NCBI GenBank assembly: GCA_016795505.1
Contig: JAEUHH010000103.1
Coordinates: 36,321 to 100,320, forward strand
Length of the DNA: 64,000 nucleotides
Origin: Verrucomicrobiales bacterium
Lineage (GTDB): Bacteria > Verrucomicrobiota > Verrucomicrobiia > Verrucomicrobiales > DEV007
Reading direction: 5' to 3'
Shown piece after piece: positions 34,950 through 43,891 of this stretch. The position numbers and the translations under genes are program-made. Under the pieces are notes generated by a model. That model was not told where the DNA came from, ran no database searches, and saw only the letters and a list, made by a program, of their open reading frames with translations. The stretch's first letter is position 1. Each line of letters starts with the position of its first letter.

Positions 34950-37499
34950 ATGTCTCGCAGGATTGCAGGTCTGCTCGTGCTGAGTTTGCTGGCGGTAGCA
35001 CCGATTCGGGGTGCGGAATCCGCCGCGCCCGGTGCCGTCGGCCCGTTGACCGATGCGCAGCGCGACTTTTTCGAGTCTCGCATTCGCCCCGTGCTCATCG
35101 AGCGCTGCCACGAGTGCCATTCGGCCGCGGCGGACAAACTGGAGGCCGATTTCCGGCTCGACACCCGCGACGGCATCCGAAAAGGCGGCGTCTCGGGGCG
35201 GGATGCGGTGATTCCGGGCGATCCGGCGGGCAGCCAGTTGATGACAGCGATCCGGCACAGCGATCCCGACCTGAAAATGCCGCCGAAGGGCCGCCTGCCC
35301 GATTCGGTGATCGCCGATTTCGAGGCCTGGATCGCCATGGGCGCGCCTGATCCCCGCGACGAGGCACCGCTTCTGGCCCGCGACCGGGCGGCCGCGACGC
35401 ACTGGGCTTTTCAGCCGGTCAGCCGACCCGAGTCGCCCTCGGTGAAGGCTGACGAATGGCCGCGCGATCGGATCGATCACTTCATCCTCGCGGAATTGGA
35501 GAAAGCCGGCCTGTCACCGGTGGCGGATGCCGATCGCCGCACCCTGCTACGACGGGCGAGCCTCGAACTAACCGGTCTGCCGCCCCAACCGGAGGAGATC
35601 CGCGCTTTTTTGGCCGATCCTGCGCCAGACCGCGAGGCCTTTGCCAAAGTCGTCGACCGCTTGCTCGATTCGCCCCGTTTCGGCGAGCGATGGGGGCGGC
35701 ACTGGCTCGACGTCGCGCGCTATGGGGAGTCGAGCAGCTACTCGCGCAACATGCTCTACCCCCACGCGTGGCGCTATCGCAACTGGGTCATCGACGCCTA
35801 CAACCGCGACCTGTCCTACGACCGCTTCATTCAGGAGCAACTCGCCGGCGACCTGTTGCCGGCCGCCAGCCCGGAGGAGCGCGACCGCCAGATCATCGGC
35901 ACCGGCTTTCTCACCATCGGCCCGAAGACCCTCGATGAGGACGACATCACCCTGTTCCAACTGAACATCGCCGACGACATGATCGACGCCACCTCGCGCG
36001 CCTTTCTCGCCCTGACGGCGAACTGCGCCCGGTGCCACGATCACAAATACGATCCCTTTCCGACCCGCGATTACTACGCCCTCGCCGGGATCTTTCTCAG
36101 TTCGCGCCATCTCGCCGGGACGGAAACCAATACCCGCATCGAGCACGCCGCCGCGCATCCGCTCGGCCCGGAGGGCGAGAAAACCCTGAGCCGCATCGCT
36201 GAGGCGACCCGCCTCGCCGACGAAGCCCAGAAGACCTACCTGGAGATCGTCAAAAAGCGCAACGCCATCCGGGATCCGATGGAAAAAGCCGGGATCGACT
36301 GGCGGAAAAACCCGACGCCCGAGCTGACTGCTGCCGAGACCGAAGTCCAGCGCCACCAAAGCCTCGTTCGCGAGGCGCAGGCGGCCATTCCTGCGTCACC
36401 GGACTTTGCCATGGCCATGGCAGAGGGTCGGGTGATGACGGATGAAGAGTGGAAATCCGCTGTGGAGGCCAATAAAAAGGACCGCAAAGTGGCGCTGCCC
36501 GCGCGCATCGCCGATGCGCCGTTTTACGCCCAGGGACTGCCCAATCAGCCGCTCGATTCCGTGCCCCGCGGCGTGCCCGGACTGTTCGCGGCCCAACTCG
36601 AGGCGCCAGCCATCGCTTCGGGCGAGAGCGGCCGGCTCCAACTGGCCCGCTGGCTGACCGATCCCCGGCATCCGCTCACAGCGCGGGTCTATGTGAACCG
36701 GGTCTGGCATCACCTCTTCGGCGCCGGGCTCGTGCCAACGGTGGACAACTTCGGCCTGCTCGGCGAGACCCCGAGCCATCCGGCCCTGCTGGACGATCTG
36801 GCGCGCCGCTTCACGAGCGATGAAATGCAGTGGTCCACCAAGCGCCTGATCCGCACCCTCCTGCTCAGCCGCGCCTGGATGTTGGATTCCACCGCCGATC
36901 CCGCGCGCCATGCCGTCGATCCCGCGAATCGCCTCCTCTGGCGCTTCTCCCCGCAACCCGTCGAGGCCGAGGCGCTCCGCGACAGCCTGCTGTTCGTCGG
37001 TGGCCAACTTGACCTCTCGCCGCTGGAGGGCTCGCAGGTCGCCGATGTGGCCAAGACTCAGCCCAATGCCCAGGGGCGCGAGATCGGGCGGCGCGATTTT
37101 TACCTGAAAGACATCCGCCCCGACGTCACCTACCGCAGTGTCTATCTGCCGGCGGCCCGTGGTGCCGTCTTCGATGCCATGACCCTCTTTGACACGCCCG
37201 ACCCGAACCTCGTCAGCGGTGCCCGGCAGGCCGGCGTGGTGCCTGCGCAGTCGCTTTTCCTCATGAATGGCCCGCTGGCTCTTGCCGCCGCCGCCGGAGT
37301 CGCTGCCCGCCTGCCGGTGGATGCCGATATCCCGATTCGCATCGCGGACCTGTTCGAGCGCCTCTACGGTCGGTCGCCCCGGCCGGAGGAAATGGCCGCG
37401 GTGCGGGATTTCCTCGGCTCTGAGACCGCTGACGACGCTGTTTGGGCGCGCGCCGCCCACACCTTGATGATGGCCGGGGAATTCCGCACCATTTACTGA
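34950..37499 (+). CDS. DUF1549/DUF1553 planctomycete-type cytochrome protein (third copy)
   Basis: Exported protein of 849 residues with a signal peptide (MSRRIAGLLVLSLLAVAPIR). Cys53-H-E-Cys56-His57 is the haem motif, followed by FRLDTRDGIRKGGVSGRDAV and LKMPPKGRLPDSVIADFEAW. DUF1549: LLRRASLELTGLPPQPEEIR, ERWGRHWLDVARYGESSSYS, LTANCARCHDHKYDPFPTRD. A coiled, charged linker of about 100 residues follows, then DUF1553 (LTARVYVNRVWHHLFGAGLV, QSLFLMNGPLALAAAAG, FERLYGRSPRPEEM). It reads away from ffh with 195 bases between starts. It is close to the copy at 26395 but a separate gene. Function unknown. Confidence 0.92.
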   Translation: MSRRIAGLLVLSLLAVAPIRGAESAAPGAVGPLTDAQRDFFESRIRPVLIERCHECHSAAADKLEADFRLDTRDGIRKGGVSGRDAVIPGDPAGSQLMTAIRHSDPDLKMPPKGRLPDSVIADFEAWIAMGAPDPRDEAPLLARDRAAATHWAFQPVSRPESPSVKADEWPRDRIDHFILAELEKAGLSPVADADRRTLLRRASLELTGLPPQPEEIRAFLADPAPDREAFAKVVDRLLDSPRFGERWGRHWLDVARYGESSSYSRNMLYPHAWRYRNWVIDAYNRDLSYDRFIQEQLAGDLLPAASPEERDRQIIGTGFLTIGPKTLDEDDITLFQLNIADDMIDATSRAFLALTANCARCHDHKYDPFPTRDYYALAGIFLSSRHLAGTETNTRIEHAAAHPLGPEGEKTLSRIAEATRLADEAQKTYLEIVKKRNAIRDPMEKAGIDWRKNPTPELTAAETEVQRHQSLVREAQAAIPASPDFAMAMAEGRVMTDEEWKSAVEANKKDRKVALPARIADAPFYAQGLPNQPLDSVPRGVPGLFAAQLEAPAIASGESGRLQLARWLTDPRHPLTARVYVNRVWHHLFGAGLVPTVDNFGLLGETPSHPALLDDLARRFTSDEMQWSTKRLIRTLLLSRAWMLDSTADPARHAVDPANRLLWRFSPQPVEAEALRDSLLFVGGQLDLSPLEGSQVADVAKTQPNAQGREIGRRDFYLKDIRPDVTYRSVYLPAARGAVFDAMTLFDTPDPNLVSGARQAGVVPAQSLFLMNGPLALAAAAGVAARLPVDADIPIRIADLFERLYGRSPRPEEMAAVRDFLGSETADDAVWARAAHTLMMAGEFRTIY

Positions 37500-37509
37500 C
37501 CGGTTGCCG

Positions 37510-38601
37510 TCACGGCTGTGCCGCGGCCAGCGACGCCGTCTCCACGAGCTTCTCGTAGTCGGTCACCACCAAAAAATGCGCCGCCAGCGAGTCGGGCGAA
37601 AACGTCTCCGAGCGGGTCGGGCGGAAACGCCCCGAGGCCCAGACTTGATCGAGCCGCTGCACCGGGATCGTCGCCGGATAGGTATTGCCCCAGCCATGGC
37701 CCGCCACCGCATGGCCGTCGGTGAGACCTTCGTTGCGCAAGAGGCGGAAAAGATCATCTGTCGGCGGCGTGCCGAAATTGCCTCCGACGAAGCGATGCTC
37801 CGTTCCGATCCGCTCCGGCAGCATCTCCAGCAGGCCCCGGAGCAGGCGGCGGTTGGCTTTTCGCCGCGCCGTGAGGTCGGACCAGCTATCGGGTCGCCAG
37901 AGATCCTGCCGCGTCTGGGTGCGGGGCAGATTGAGATTCATCACATCCACGACCTCCTGGCTGCCGGCCGGCTCGTAGGTCGCGACGAGGCTGCCCGTCG
38001 GCGTGTCGTCGTGGCTGATGGACAGCCGGCCCCGACCGATGATCGCGCAGCGCGCCGTGCGCACCATCCCGCCATCGTTGCCGTAGAGGCGGGTGGACAA
38101 GTCTGTGAGATCCTCGGTCTCCGGCACCTCCTGCAGCAGGACCAGATCCGGACGCAGCGATTCCAGCTTTGCCAAAGCCGCGATCGCCTCGCCGCCGCAG
38201 TGCAGCGTCGCCACCCGCAGCCGCGGCCTGATGCCAGGATTGGTCGGCGGATGTGGCGTCGCCATCAGGGACGGCCCGCCTCCGACCACTGCGGAGCGGA
38301 ATTGGCGCAACAAGCCCGGCGTTTCATCCGCCAGCGCCAGCCCGGTGATCAGCCACGAGGCCAGCGAGAGCAGGGCGAGGCGACTCTTCAAAATCGGCCA
38401 AGCCAGCACCGAGATCAGCACCCCGGCGCCGCTCCAGGCCCAGATTGGAATCACCGTCACCGCCACCCATTCGTCCCACAAATTCCAAAAGCACAGGACC
38501 ACCGCCGCGTTCAGCAGCAGCTGCGCGGTCGGGATCGTCACGGCCAGGAACTGTCGGATCGGGCGCCACATGGCGGCGGGAAAGCGGGTGAAATGACTCA
38601 C
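37510..38601 (-). CDS. Membrane-anchored endonuclease/exonuclease/phosphatase-fold protein, probably inactive
   Basis: Protein of 363 residues with two or three N-terminal transmembrane helices (about residues 15-95). The C-terminal 230 residues follow the EEP-fold order, but catalytic positions differ. The glutamate is kept (LVLLQEVPET), as is the aspartate in RLDQVWAS. The first asparagine strand reads RVATLHC, GDFN reads GGNFGTPP, and the terminal SDH reads AAH. Loss of the Asp of the Asp-His pair would normally abolish hydrolysis, so a binding or structural role is possible. It is convergent with the DUF1549 gene, with 10 bases between stops. Confidence 0.75.
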   Translation of the reverse strand: MSHFTRFPAAMWRPIRQFLAVTIPTAQLLLNAAVVLCFWNLWDEWVAVTVIPIWAWSGAGVLISVLAWPILKSRLALLSLASWLITGLALADETPGLLRQFRSAVVGGGPSLMATPHPPTNPGIRPRLRVATLHCGGEAIAALAKLESLRPDLVLLQEVPETEDLTDLSTRLYGNDGGMVRTARCAIIGRGRLSISHDDTPTGSLVATYEPAGSQEVVDVMNLNLPRTQTRQDLWRPDSWSDLTARRKANRRLLRGLLEMLPERIGTEHRFVGGNFGTPPTDDLFRLLRNEGLTDGHAVAGHGWGNTYPATIPVQRLDQVWASGRFRPTRSETFSPDSLAAHFLVVTDYEKLVETASLAAAQP

Positions 38602-38669
38602 AAAATCGGTGCGCCACGATCGCCGCCCTGTCCAGATCCTTTCCTGTGGCGATTCTGGAGCGGGCTGGT

Positions 38670-38719
38670 TTTCGATCGAACAGGGTTTGATCGGCGATGC
38701 AACCCTGTCTCATCGGAAA
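38670..38719. repeat. 22-bp-phased repeat element, locus D (two units, opposed centres)
   Basis: Units GATCGAACAGGGTTTGATC at 38674 and GATGCAACCCTGTCTCATC at 38696, a 22-bp pitch. The right flank GGAAATCGCGCC is shared with locus E at 48465. It lies upstream of the EEP-fold gene and after the end of the DUF4112 gene. Confidence 0.88.
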
Positions 38720-38756
38720 TCGCGCCCCCAAACGGTCGGGTTTCCCCGCCGGATCG

Positions 38757-39302
38757 TCACTGCCCGAAGAAATGGTGCAGCAGATAGATGAACAGCACCC
38801 AACTGCCGATATTGATGCAGATGGCGACGCCGAAGAGGCTGAGCAGAAAAACGAGCGGCCACCAGCCGCCGGATGCCTGACGACCGTCGGGGCTCTCGAT
38901 GTAGTGGCGGAGCAGGGCGTAGTTCCGCGAGTTTGACTTGAACCAAAAGGAAAACAGGTCGCCGACGCCGGGGATGGCTCCGATGAGGGCATTCATCATC
39001 AGGTTGCCGCCCATTTTGAACAGAGTCCGAAAGGGGAGACCGCGGCGGCTGGCCTCGCCCAGGAGGAAAAAGCCGATGACGGTGGTGATGGTCTCTCCGC
39101 CGCCGGGGACGAGTCCGAGGATGGGATCGAGGCCGAACCGGATGTTGGTTCCGGGGATGCGGATGCACTCGTCGAGCAGCCAGGCGATGACGCGCGAGGT
39201 CTTGGCTTTTCGCTCCAAGGCCTCGCGGATCGAGGCGGGCTCCTCACTGCCGTCGGTCGGAATGGGAACGAGCGGGGCGGAATCTGGATCCGGGGCGCTC
39301 AT
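38757..39302 (-). CDS. DUF4112 membrane protein
   Basis: Membrane protein of 181 residues. It shows the DUF4112 pattern: AWLLDECIRIPGTNIRFGLD, PILGLVPGGGETITTVIGFF, NLMMNALIGAIPGVGDLFSF and FKSNSRNYALLRHY, with paired glycine/proline-rich half-helices and a C-terminal transmembrane pair. Function unknown; the family is widespread in bacteria. It follows rho on the same strand by 36 bases and may be co-transcribed with it. Confidence 0.85.
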   Translation of the reverse strand: MSAPDPDSAPLVPIPTDGSEEPASIREALERKAKTSRVIAWLLDECIRIPGTNIRFGLDPILGLVPGGGETITTVIGFFLLGEASRRGLPFRTLFKMGGNLMMNALIGAIPGVGDLFSFWFKSNSRNYALLRHYIESPDGRQASGGWWPLVFLLSLFGVAICINIGSWVLFIYLLHHFFGQ

Positions 39303-39338
39303 TCGGAGGGAGGCGTCTGGAAAAACCGGGGCGCCGCG

Positions 39339-41081
39339 TCAGGCGACGGCGGATGTCTTGATGTCCATCAGCATCTGCGCGTTGCTGGGGTAGCGCTGCA
39401 TGCACTTGATGAGCCACTCCATGGCGTCGAGGGGCTTGTAGCCGGACAGGCCGCGGCGGATGACGTAGATTTTCTCCAGCATGTGCCCGGGGATGAGCAA
39501 TTCCTCGCGCCGGGTGCCGGATCGGTGAATGTCGACGGCGGGATAGACGTAGTTTTGCGCGAGCTGGCGGTCGAGCACGAGTTCCATGTTGCCGGTGCCC
39601 TTGAACTCCTGGAAGATGGCGTCGTCCATCTTGAAGTTCGTCTGGATGAGGGCGGTGGCGATGATGGTCAGCGAGCCGCCTTCGCGGGTATTCCGGGCCG
39701 CGGCGAAGAGCTTGCGGGGAATCTCCAGGGCGCCGACGGCGATACCACCGCTCTGGGTGCCGCGCTTTTTGCCTCCGCCGATGGCGTTGTTAAAGGCGCG
39801 GGCGAGCCGGGTGATGGAATCGAGCAGGATGAAGACGTGCTCGCCGGCTTCGACGAGTCGCTTGGCGCGCTCGATGGCCAGTTGGGCGATGCGGATGTGG
39901 TTTTTCACATCGGAATCGTTGGAACTGGCGAAAAGATCGGCCTGGGGATAGGACCGCTGGAAGTAGGTGACCTCCTCGGGACGCTCGTCGATGAGCATGA
40001 CCATGAGGTGGGTCTGGTCTTCGTAATTTTCCAGGATGCCCTCGGCGATGTCGTGGAGGAAAGTCGTCTTCCCGGTGCGGGGCGGGGCGACGATGAGCCC
40101 GCGTTGGCCGCGCCCGATGGGCGAGAGCATGTCAATGACGCGGGTGGTGAGTTTGTCCGGCTTGGTTTCGAGGGCGAGCCGCTTGTTGGGGTTGATGGCG
40201 GTGAGCTCTTCGAAATAGGGGAGATTGTGATAGGTCTCGGGCGCCTTGCCGTTGATTTCCAGCAATTCGGTGAGCTGGGGACCGCGCGGGCCGGGTTTGG
40301 CGAGGCATTTGACCATCAGGCCGTCGCGCAAGCCGTGGATGCGGACGACTTCGGGGGTGATGAACACATCGTCGGGGTGCTGGGCGAACTGGCGCTCGCG
40401 CTGGCGCAGAAAGCCAAAACCCTTGGGCGAAATCTCGGTCAAGCCGGCACTCTCGAATGGCTCGGCATTCTCATAGGCGACCGGGTCGCGCTCGCTGTTC
40501 TCGCGGGGCTCGCGGGATTCCCGCGGGTCTCGGGAATCGCGGTTGTCCCGGTTTTCGCGCTGCTCCCGCTGCTGTTCGCGGCGTTCTTTCCAGCGTTCCT
40601 TGCGGTTTTTGCGAAAGCGCTTCTTCCGATGCGGACGGGAATCAAAGCCGCCCTCGCCTCCGGGGCTGTTGCCTCCCTGATGATGGGAATGCTGGTGCTG
40701 ATGGCGCGGTTCGCCCCCTTGATGAGACGGCGCGGGCGGGGCATCTGTTGCTGGTGCCGAATGCCGGGGGGCGCCATCGCCCTCCGGGGCCTGAGCCGGG
40801 CGATCCTCGCGGGGCGCGGGGGCGGGCCGGGGCGCTTCCACGGGAGAAGCGGACGGGGCGGGCGGAGGACTGAAAAGGGTGGGTTGCTGCGGCTCGGATC
40901 CTTCGGCTTTGGCCTTCTTCCGGGCAGCGGGAGCGCGGCGCGGGCGGGCGGCTTTGGCCGGAGCGGGATCGGCGGAAGCGGAGGGAGCCGGGGCAGGGGA
41001 ATCGGCGGGCGCCTTGGCCTTGGCGACGCGACGCCGGGGCTTCTTTTCGGCGTCGGGTGAGGAAGTCTCAAGGTCGCTCAT
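39339..41081 (-). CDS. rho: Transcription termination factor Rho with long disordered N-terminus
   Basis: Hexameric RNA helicase of 580 residues. The first 210 residues are low complexity, rich in Ala, Pro, Lys, Arg, with a Q/N/R/E-rich patch of DNRDSRDPRESREP type, an insertion common in high-GC bacteria and able to bind RNA or phase separate. The RNA-binding cold-shock-like domain (GLTEISPKGFGFLRQRERQF) follows. Walker A APPRTGKTTF lies near residue 330, Walker B VMLIDERPEEVTYF after it, and SITRLARAFNNAIGGGKKRG forms the Q/R loops. A 490-base leader region lies upstream. Confidence 0.96.
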   Translation of the reverse strand: MSDLETSSPDAEKKPRRRVAKAKAPADSPAPAPSASADPAPAKAARPRRAPAARKKAKAEGSEPQQPTLFSPPPAPSASPVEAPRPAPAPREDRPAQAPEGDGAPRHSAPATDAPPAPSHQGGEPRHQHQHSHHQGGNSPGGEGGFDSRPHRKKRFRKNRKERWKERREQQREQRENRDNRDSRDPRESREPRENSERDPVAYENAEPFESAGLTEISPKGFGFLRQRERQFAQHPDDVFITPEVVRIHGLRDGLMVKCLAKPGPRGPQLTELLEINGKAPETYHNLPYFEELTAINPNKRLALETKPDKLTTRVIDMLSPIGRGQRGLIVAPPRTGKTTFLHDIAEGILENYEDQTHLMVMLIDERPEEVTYFQRSYPQADLFASSNDSDVKNHIRIAQLAIERAKRLVEAGEHVFILLDSITRLARAFNNAIGGGKKRGTQSGGIAVGALEIPRKLFAAARNTREGGSLTIIATALIQTNFKMDDAIFQEFKGTGNMELVLDRQLAQNYVYPAVDIHRSGTRREELLIPGHMLEKIYVIRRGLSGYKPLDAMEWLIKCMQRYPSNAQMLMDIKTSAVA

Positions 41082-41196
41082 GAGTCTGTTTCGTTCAGGG
41101 GAGGAAATCGGTGGGAGGGAGGAAATCGCCGACGCACAGCGGGTCGGTCGGCGGGATCTGTCGCACGAGGCGTGTCGGCAGGGGTGTGAGTCCGGT

Positions 41197-41222
41197 GGTC
41201 CGGGAAAGCCGGGCCGTTTTTT
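41197..41222 (+). terminator. Intrinsic terminator-like hairpin facing away from rho
   Basis: GGTCCGG (41197-41203) pairs with CCGGGCC (41209-41215), including one G-T pair, around GAAAG. It is followed by G and six T (41217-41222). On the plus strand nothing annotated ends here, so it would stop either a small RNA begun after 41082 or antisense transcription across rho. Confidence 0.55.
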
Positions 41223-41294
41223 AAGCTAGTCTGATGGTAATGGAAAGTGAAGGATTGGCGCCGTGGGCGTTTTTCGGCCCAGATCTCTGTGAGA

Positions 41295-41352
41295 GGGGTG
41301 GCGGCTGCCGGAGAACACTCACCGAAGAGAGGAACATGTTCGGTGACACCCC
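41295..41352. ncRNA. Candidate structured RNA in the rho-ubiB intergenic region
   Basis: GGGGTG (41295-41300) pairs with CACCCC (41347-41352), and TCACCGAA (41319-41326) with TTCGGTGA (41339-41346). The two right-hand arms are contiguous; the left-hand arms are separated by an 18-base bulge. No known family was recognised (not SRP RNA, RNase P or tmRNA). Strand is undecided; minus would make it part of the rho leader. Confidence 0.4.
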
Positions 41353-41573
41353 GCCTGTCCGGCCCTCGTGATGGAAGATCAGGAGAGGGATCGCCCTCGG
41401 GCGATCGGATCCGGCGTAGCGCGGTTGAGCCAATTTATCCCCGGTTTCCCCCGGATTGGCAACCTTTTTTTGTCTACCCCCGACCAGCCGGAGGATCGGG
41501 CCGAAATCGTGGCGTTCGCAGGGAAACGGCGCTACGTTACCTCTGGAATCGGCTCGGAGCCGCCGACGGACGC

Positions 41574-43235
41574 ATGAGACTCAGCACCCTGGTCAGGATC
41601 GACAAGAGCGCGCGGCGGCTGGCCGAGATCCTCGCGACGCTGGCCAAGTATGGCTTTGCGGACTGGCTCTCGGGGATCGACTACGACTGGCTGAAGAGCC
41701 GGGTGACGGACGGGGAGGGCACCGTGCTGCCGAATCTGACCACGGCGGAGCGCATCCGCGGGGTGCTGACGGATCTGGGGCCGACATTCATCAAAATCGG
41801 ACAGATCCTGAGCTCGCGGCCCGATCTCGTGGGCCCGGATGTCGGGGCGGAACTGGCGCGCCTGCAATCGCAGACCAAGCCAGACGGTCCCGAGTGGGTG
41901 CGGGCAGTGATCGAGGAGGACTTCGGCCAGCCGCTTGAACGTTTGTTCCGCTTTTTCAACGACACGCCGATGGCTTCGGCTTCGATCGGTCAGGTCCACG
42001 AGGCGATCCTGCCCGATGGGCGCGAGGTGGTGGTGAAAGTGCGGCATGAGGGCATCGAGGAGGCGGTGCGCCGAGATCTGGACCTGATGATCGGGCTGGC
42101 AGAGCTGGCGGAAAAACACGCGGCGCAACTCCGGCGCTTCCAGCCGGTGGCCACGGCTCGGTATTTCCAGCGGACGCTGCTCCGCGAGCTGGATTTCAGT
42201 CATGAACGGCGGCATCTGGAGCGATTCGCGGAAGATTTTGCCGACGACCCGTCGGTCCATTTTCCGCAGGTCTGCGGGGAGTTGTGCTCGGACCGGGTGC
42301 TGACGATGGAGCGGCTGAGGGGCATCCCGGTCTCGGACATCGCCGCGATCAAGCGCACTGGGGCGGACCTGAACCGTTTCGCCCGCCGCGGCGGGGAGCT
42401 ATACCTCGAAATGGTGTTTGGGAATGGCTTTTACCACGCCGACCCGCATCCGGGGAACCTGTTCCGGCTCGATGATGACGTGATCGGCGTGATCGACTGC
42501 GGGATGGTCGGGAAAATCGACGAGAAACTGCGGCGAGAGATCGAGGGCATGCTGCTGGCAGCCGTGTCGAGCGACGCCGAGGGCCTGTCCGAGGCCATCA
42601 TCCGGGTGGGGCAGGTGCCGGGCGACTTGGATGAGGACACGCTGCACTCCGAGGTGGCGGAGTTTTTGAACGACTACGTGGGACAGTCCGTGGCGGAATT
42701 TGATGTCTCCGGGGCGCTGCAAAGGCTGTTCGAACTGGTGCGGGAGTTTCACATCGTGCTGCCGTCGAGTTTCGGCATGCTGGTGAAGACTCTGGTGATG
42801 CTGGAAGGCACCGCCCGGCAGTTGTCACCGGATTTCAGCCTCGCGGCGCTGATCCGGCCCTATTACGTGAAGGCATCGCGCCGGCGATTCGCCCCCGGGC
42901 AGGTCGCGGCGGACATCGGGCGGGGCTACCGGGACTGGAAAAGGCTGATCGAGTCCCTGCCGCGGGATTTGGCGGACATACTGACGCGGTTTCGACGCGG
43001 CCAGCTGGAGGTGCACCTGGAGCACCGGCGGCTGGAGGGCACAGTGGATCGGCTGGTGCTCGGGCTGCTGACGGCGGCGGTCTTTCTCGGCTCGGCCGTG
43101 ATGTGGAGTTTCCAAGCGTCGCCGACGGTGCTGGGGGTGTCGCTTTTCGGGGCGCTGGGATTTCTCGCCAGCGTGTGGCTGGGCGTGGGGTTGCTGCTTT
43201 CGATCCGAAAAGCGCGAAAAAACCCGCCAAAGTGA
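41574..43235 (+). CDS. ubiB: UbiB/AarF-type ABC1 atypical kinase
   Basis: Protein of 553 residues required for quinone biosynthesis in relatives. I chose ATG 41574 (MRLSTLVRIDKSARR). Diagnostic KxGQ (Lys74-Gln77 in FIKIGQILSSRPDLVG), the alanine-rich loop variant ASASIGQVHEAI, VVVKVRHEGI (the kinase lysine), FYHADPHPGNLF and VIDCGMVGKI (metal-binding aspartate) are all present. Two hydrophobic C-terminal helices (LGLLTAAVFLGSAVMW and LFGALGFLASVWLGVGLLL) anchor it in the membrane. The terminal IRKARK patch is basic. No other ubi or men gene is adjacent. Confidence 0.92.
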   Translation: MRLSTLVRIDKSARRLAEILATLAKYGFADWLSGIDYDWLKSRVTDGEGTVLPNLTTAERIRGVLTDLGPTFIKIGQILSSRPDLVGPDVGAELARLQSQTKPDGPEWVRAVIEEDFGQPLERLFRFFNDTPMASASIGQVHEAILPDGREVVVKVRHEGIEEAVRRDLDLMIGLAELAEKHAAQLRRFQPVATARYFQRTLLRELDFSHERRHLERFAEDFADDPSVHFPQVCGELCSDRVLTMERLRGIPVSDIAAIKRTGADLNRFARRGGELYLEMVFGNGFYHADPHPGNLFRLDDDVIGVIDCGMVGKIDEKLRREIEGMLLAAVSSDAEGLSEAIIRVGQVPGDLDEDTLHSEVAEFLNDYVGQSVAEFDVSGALQRLFELVREFHIVLPSSFGMLVKTLVMLEGTARQLSPDFSLAALIRPYYVKASRRRFAPGQVAADIGRGYRDWKRLIESLPRDLADILTRFRRGQLEVHLEHRRLEGTVDRLVLGLLTAAVFLGSAVMWSFQASPTVLGVSLFGALGFLASVWLGVGLLLSIRKARKNPPK

Positions 43236-43345
43236 TGTCCGCCAGCAAATTGGCCTCCGTTTTGCCCTCCGACCGTGAGAGTCGGTAGTTGACCGCGGGG
43301 CGGGATCGCGGCTAGTTGGGGCGTTTCCCGATTTTTCCTTTCTCC

Positions 43346-43876
43346 ATGAGCCAGCTTTATCAGATGCAGGTCACCTTCGCGCCGGTCGAGGACCGGTTGT
43401 TGTTTCGAGTGAACACGAAGGAGCGTCAGGAATTCCGCTTCTGGATGACACGCCGCTACGTCGGGCTGCTGTGGAAGACGGTGCTGGGCTATCTGCGTAA
43501 TCGCCAGGCGCCGGAAAATCCCGTCGTCGCGAAGGCACCGGAGCCCATCAAGGACGCACTCATTGCGAAAGAGCACGAGGAACAGGTGGCGAAGTCGGAC
43601 TTCAAAACGCAGTATCAGGAGAGCAGCTATCTGCCGCTGGGTGAAGCGCCACTGCTGCTGTTCGGCGTGGGCATCAAGGACGGTCCGGAGGGACAGGCGA
43701 TCCTGTGCATGCACCCGCAGAATGGGGAAGGCATCGAAGTCACCCTGAACGACCAGATCACTCATTCGCTGTGCCGGCTCATCGCCGACGCCACGAAAAA
43801 GGCCGAGTGGTCGCTGGACCTCGATTTCAAGCAGGCGAGCGAGTTTTTCACCGATCAGGGGCCGGGCTTGAACTGA
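43346..43876 (+). CDS. Conserved hypothetical protein
   Basis: Cytoplasmic protein of 176 residues from ATG 43346 (MSQLYQMQVTFAPVEDRLLF). The N-terminal EDRLLFRVNTKERQEFRFWM followed by TRRYVGLLWKTVLGYL is a recognisable conserved block found in many bacteria, without a known function to me. The rest has a beta-rich part (PLLLFGVGIKDGPEGQAILC) and a final acidic/aromatic segment. It follows ubiB by 110 bases on the same strand. No signal peptide or catalytic motif seen. Confidence 0.7.
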   Translation: MSQLYQMQVTFAPVEDRLLFRVNTKERQEFRFWMTRRYVGLLWKTVLGYLRNRQAPENPVVAKAPEPIKDALIAKEHEEQVAKSDFKTQYQESSYLPLGEAPLLLFGVGIKDGPEGQAILCMHPQNGEGIEVTLNDQITHSLCRLIADATKKAEWSLDLDFKQASEFFTDQGPGLN

Positions 43877-43891
43877 TCGGACGCATCGACA

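Larger units (their letters stand above)
41082..41573. other. 492-base region between divergent rho and ubiB
   Basis: No protein gene is supported. It contains a plus-strand terminator-like hairpin with a T-run (41197-41222), a strong long-range hairpin (41295-41352), and a weaker hairpin GCCAAT/ATTGGC (41429-41460) followed by TTTTTTT at 41465. Together these suggest non-coding RNA or leader regulation. Confidence 0.45.
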
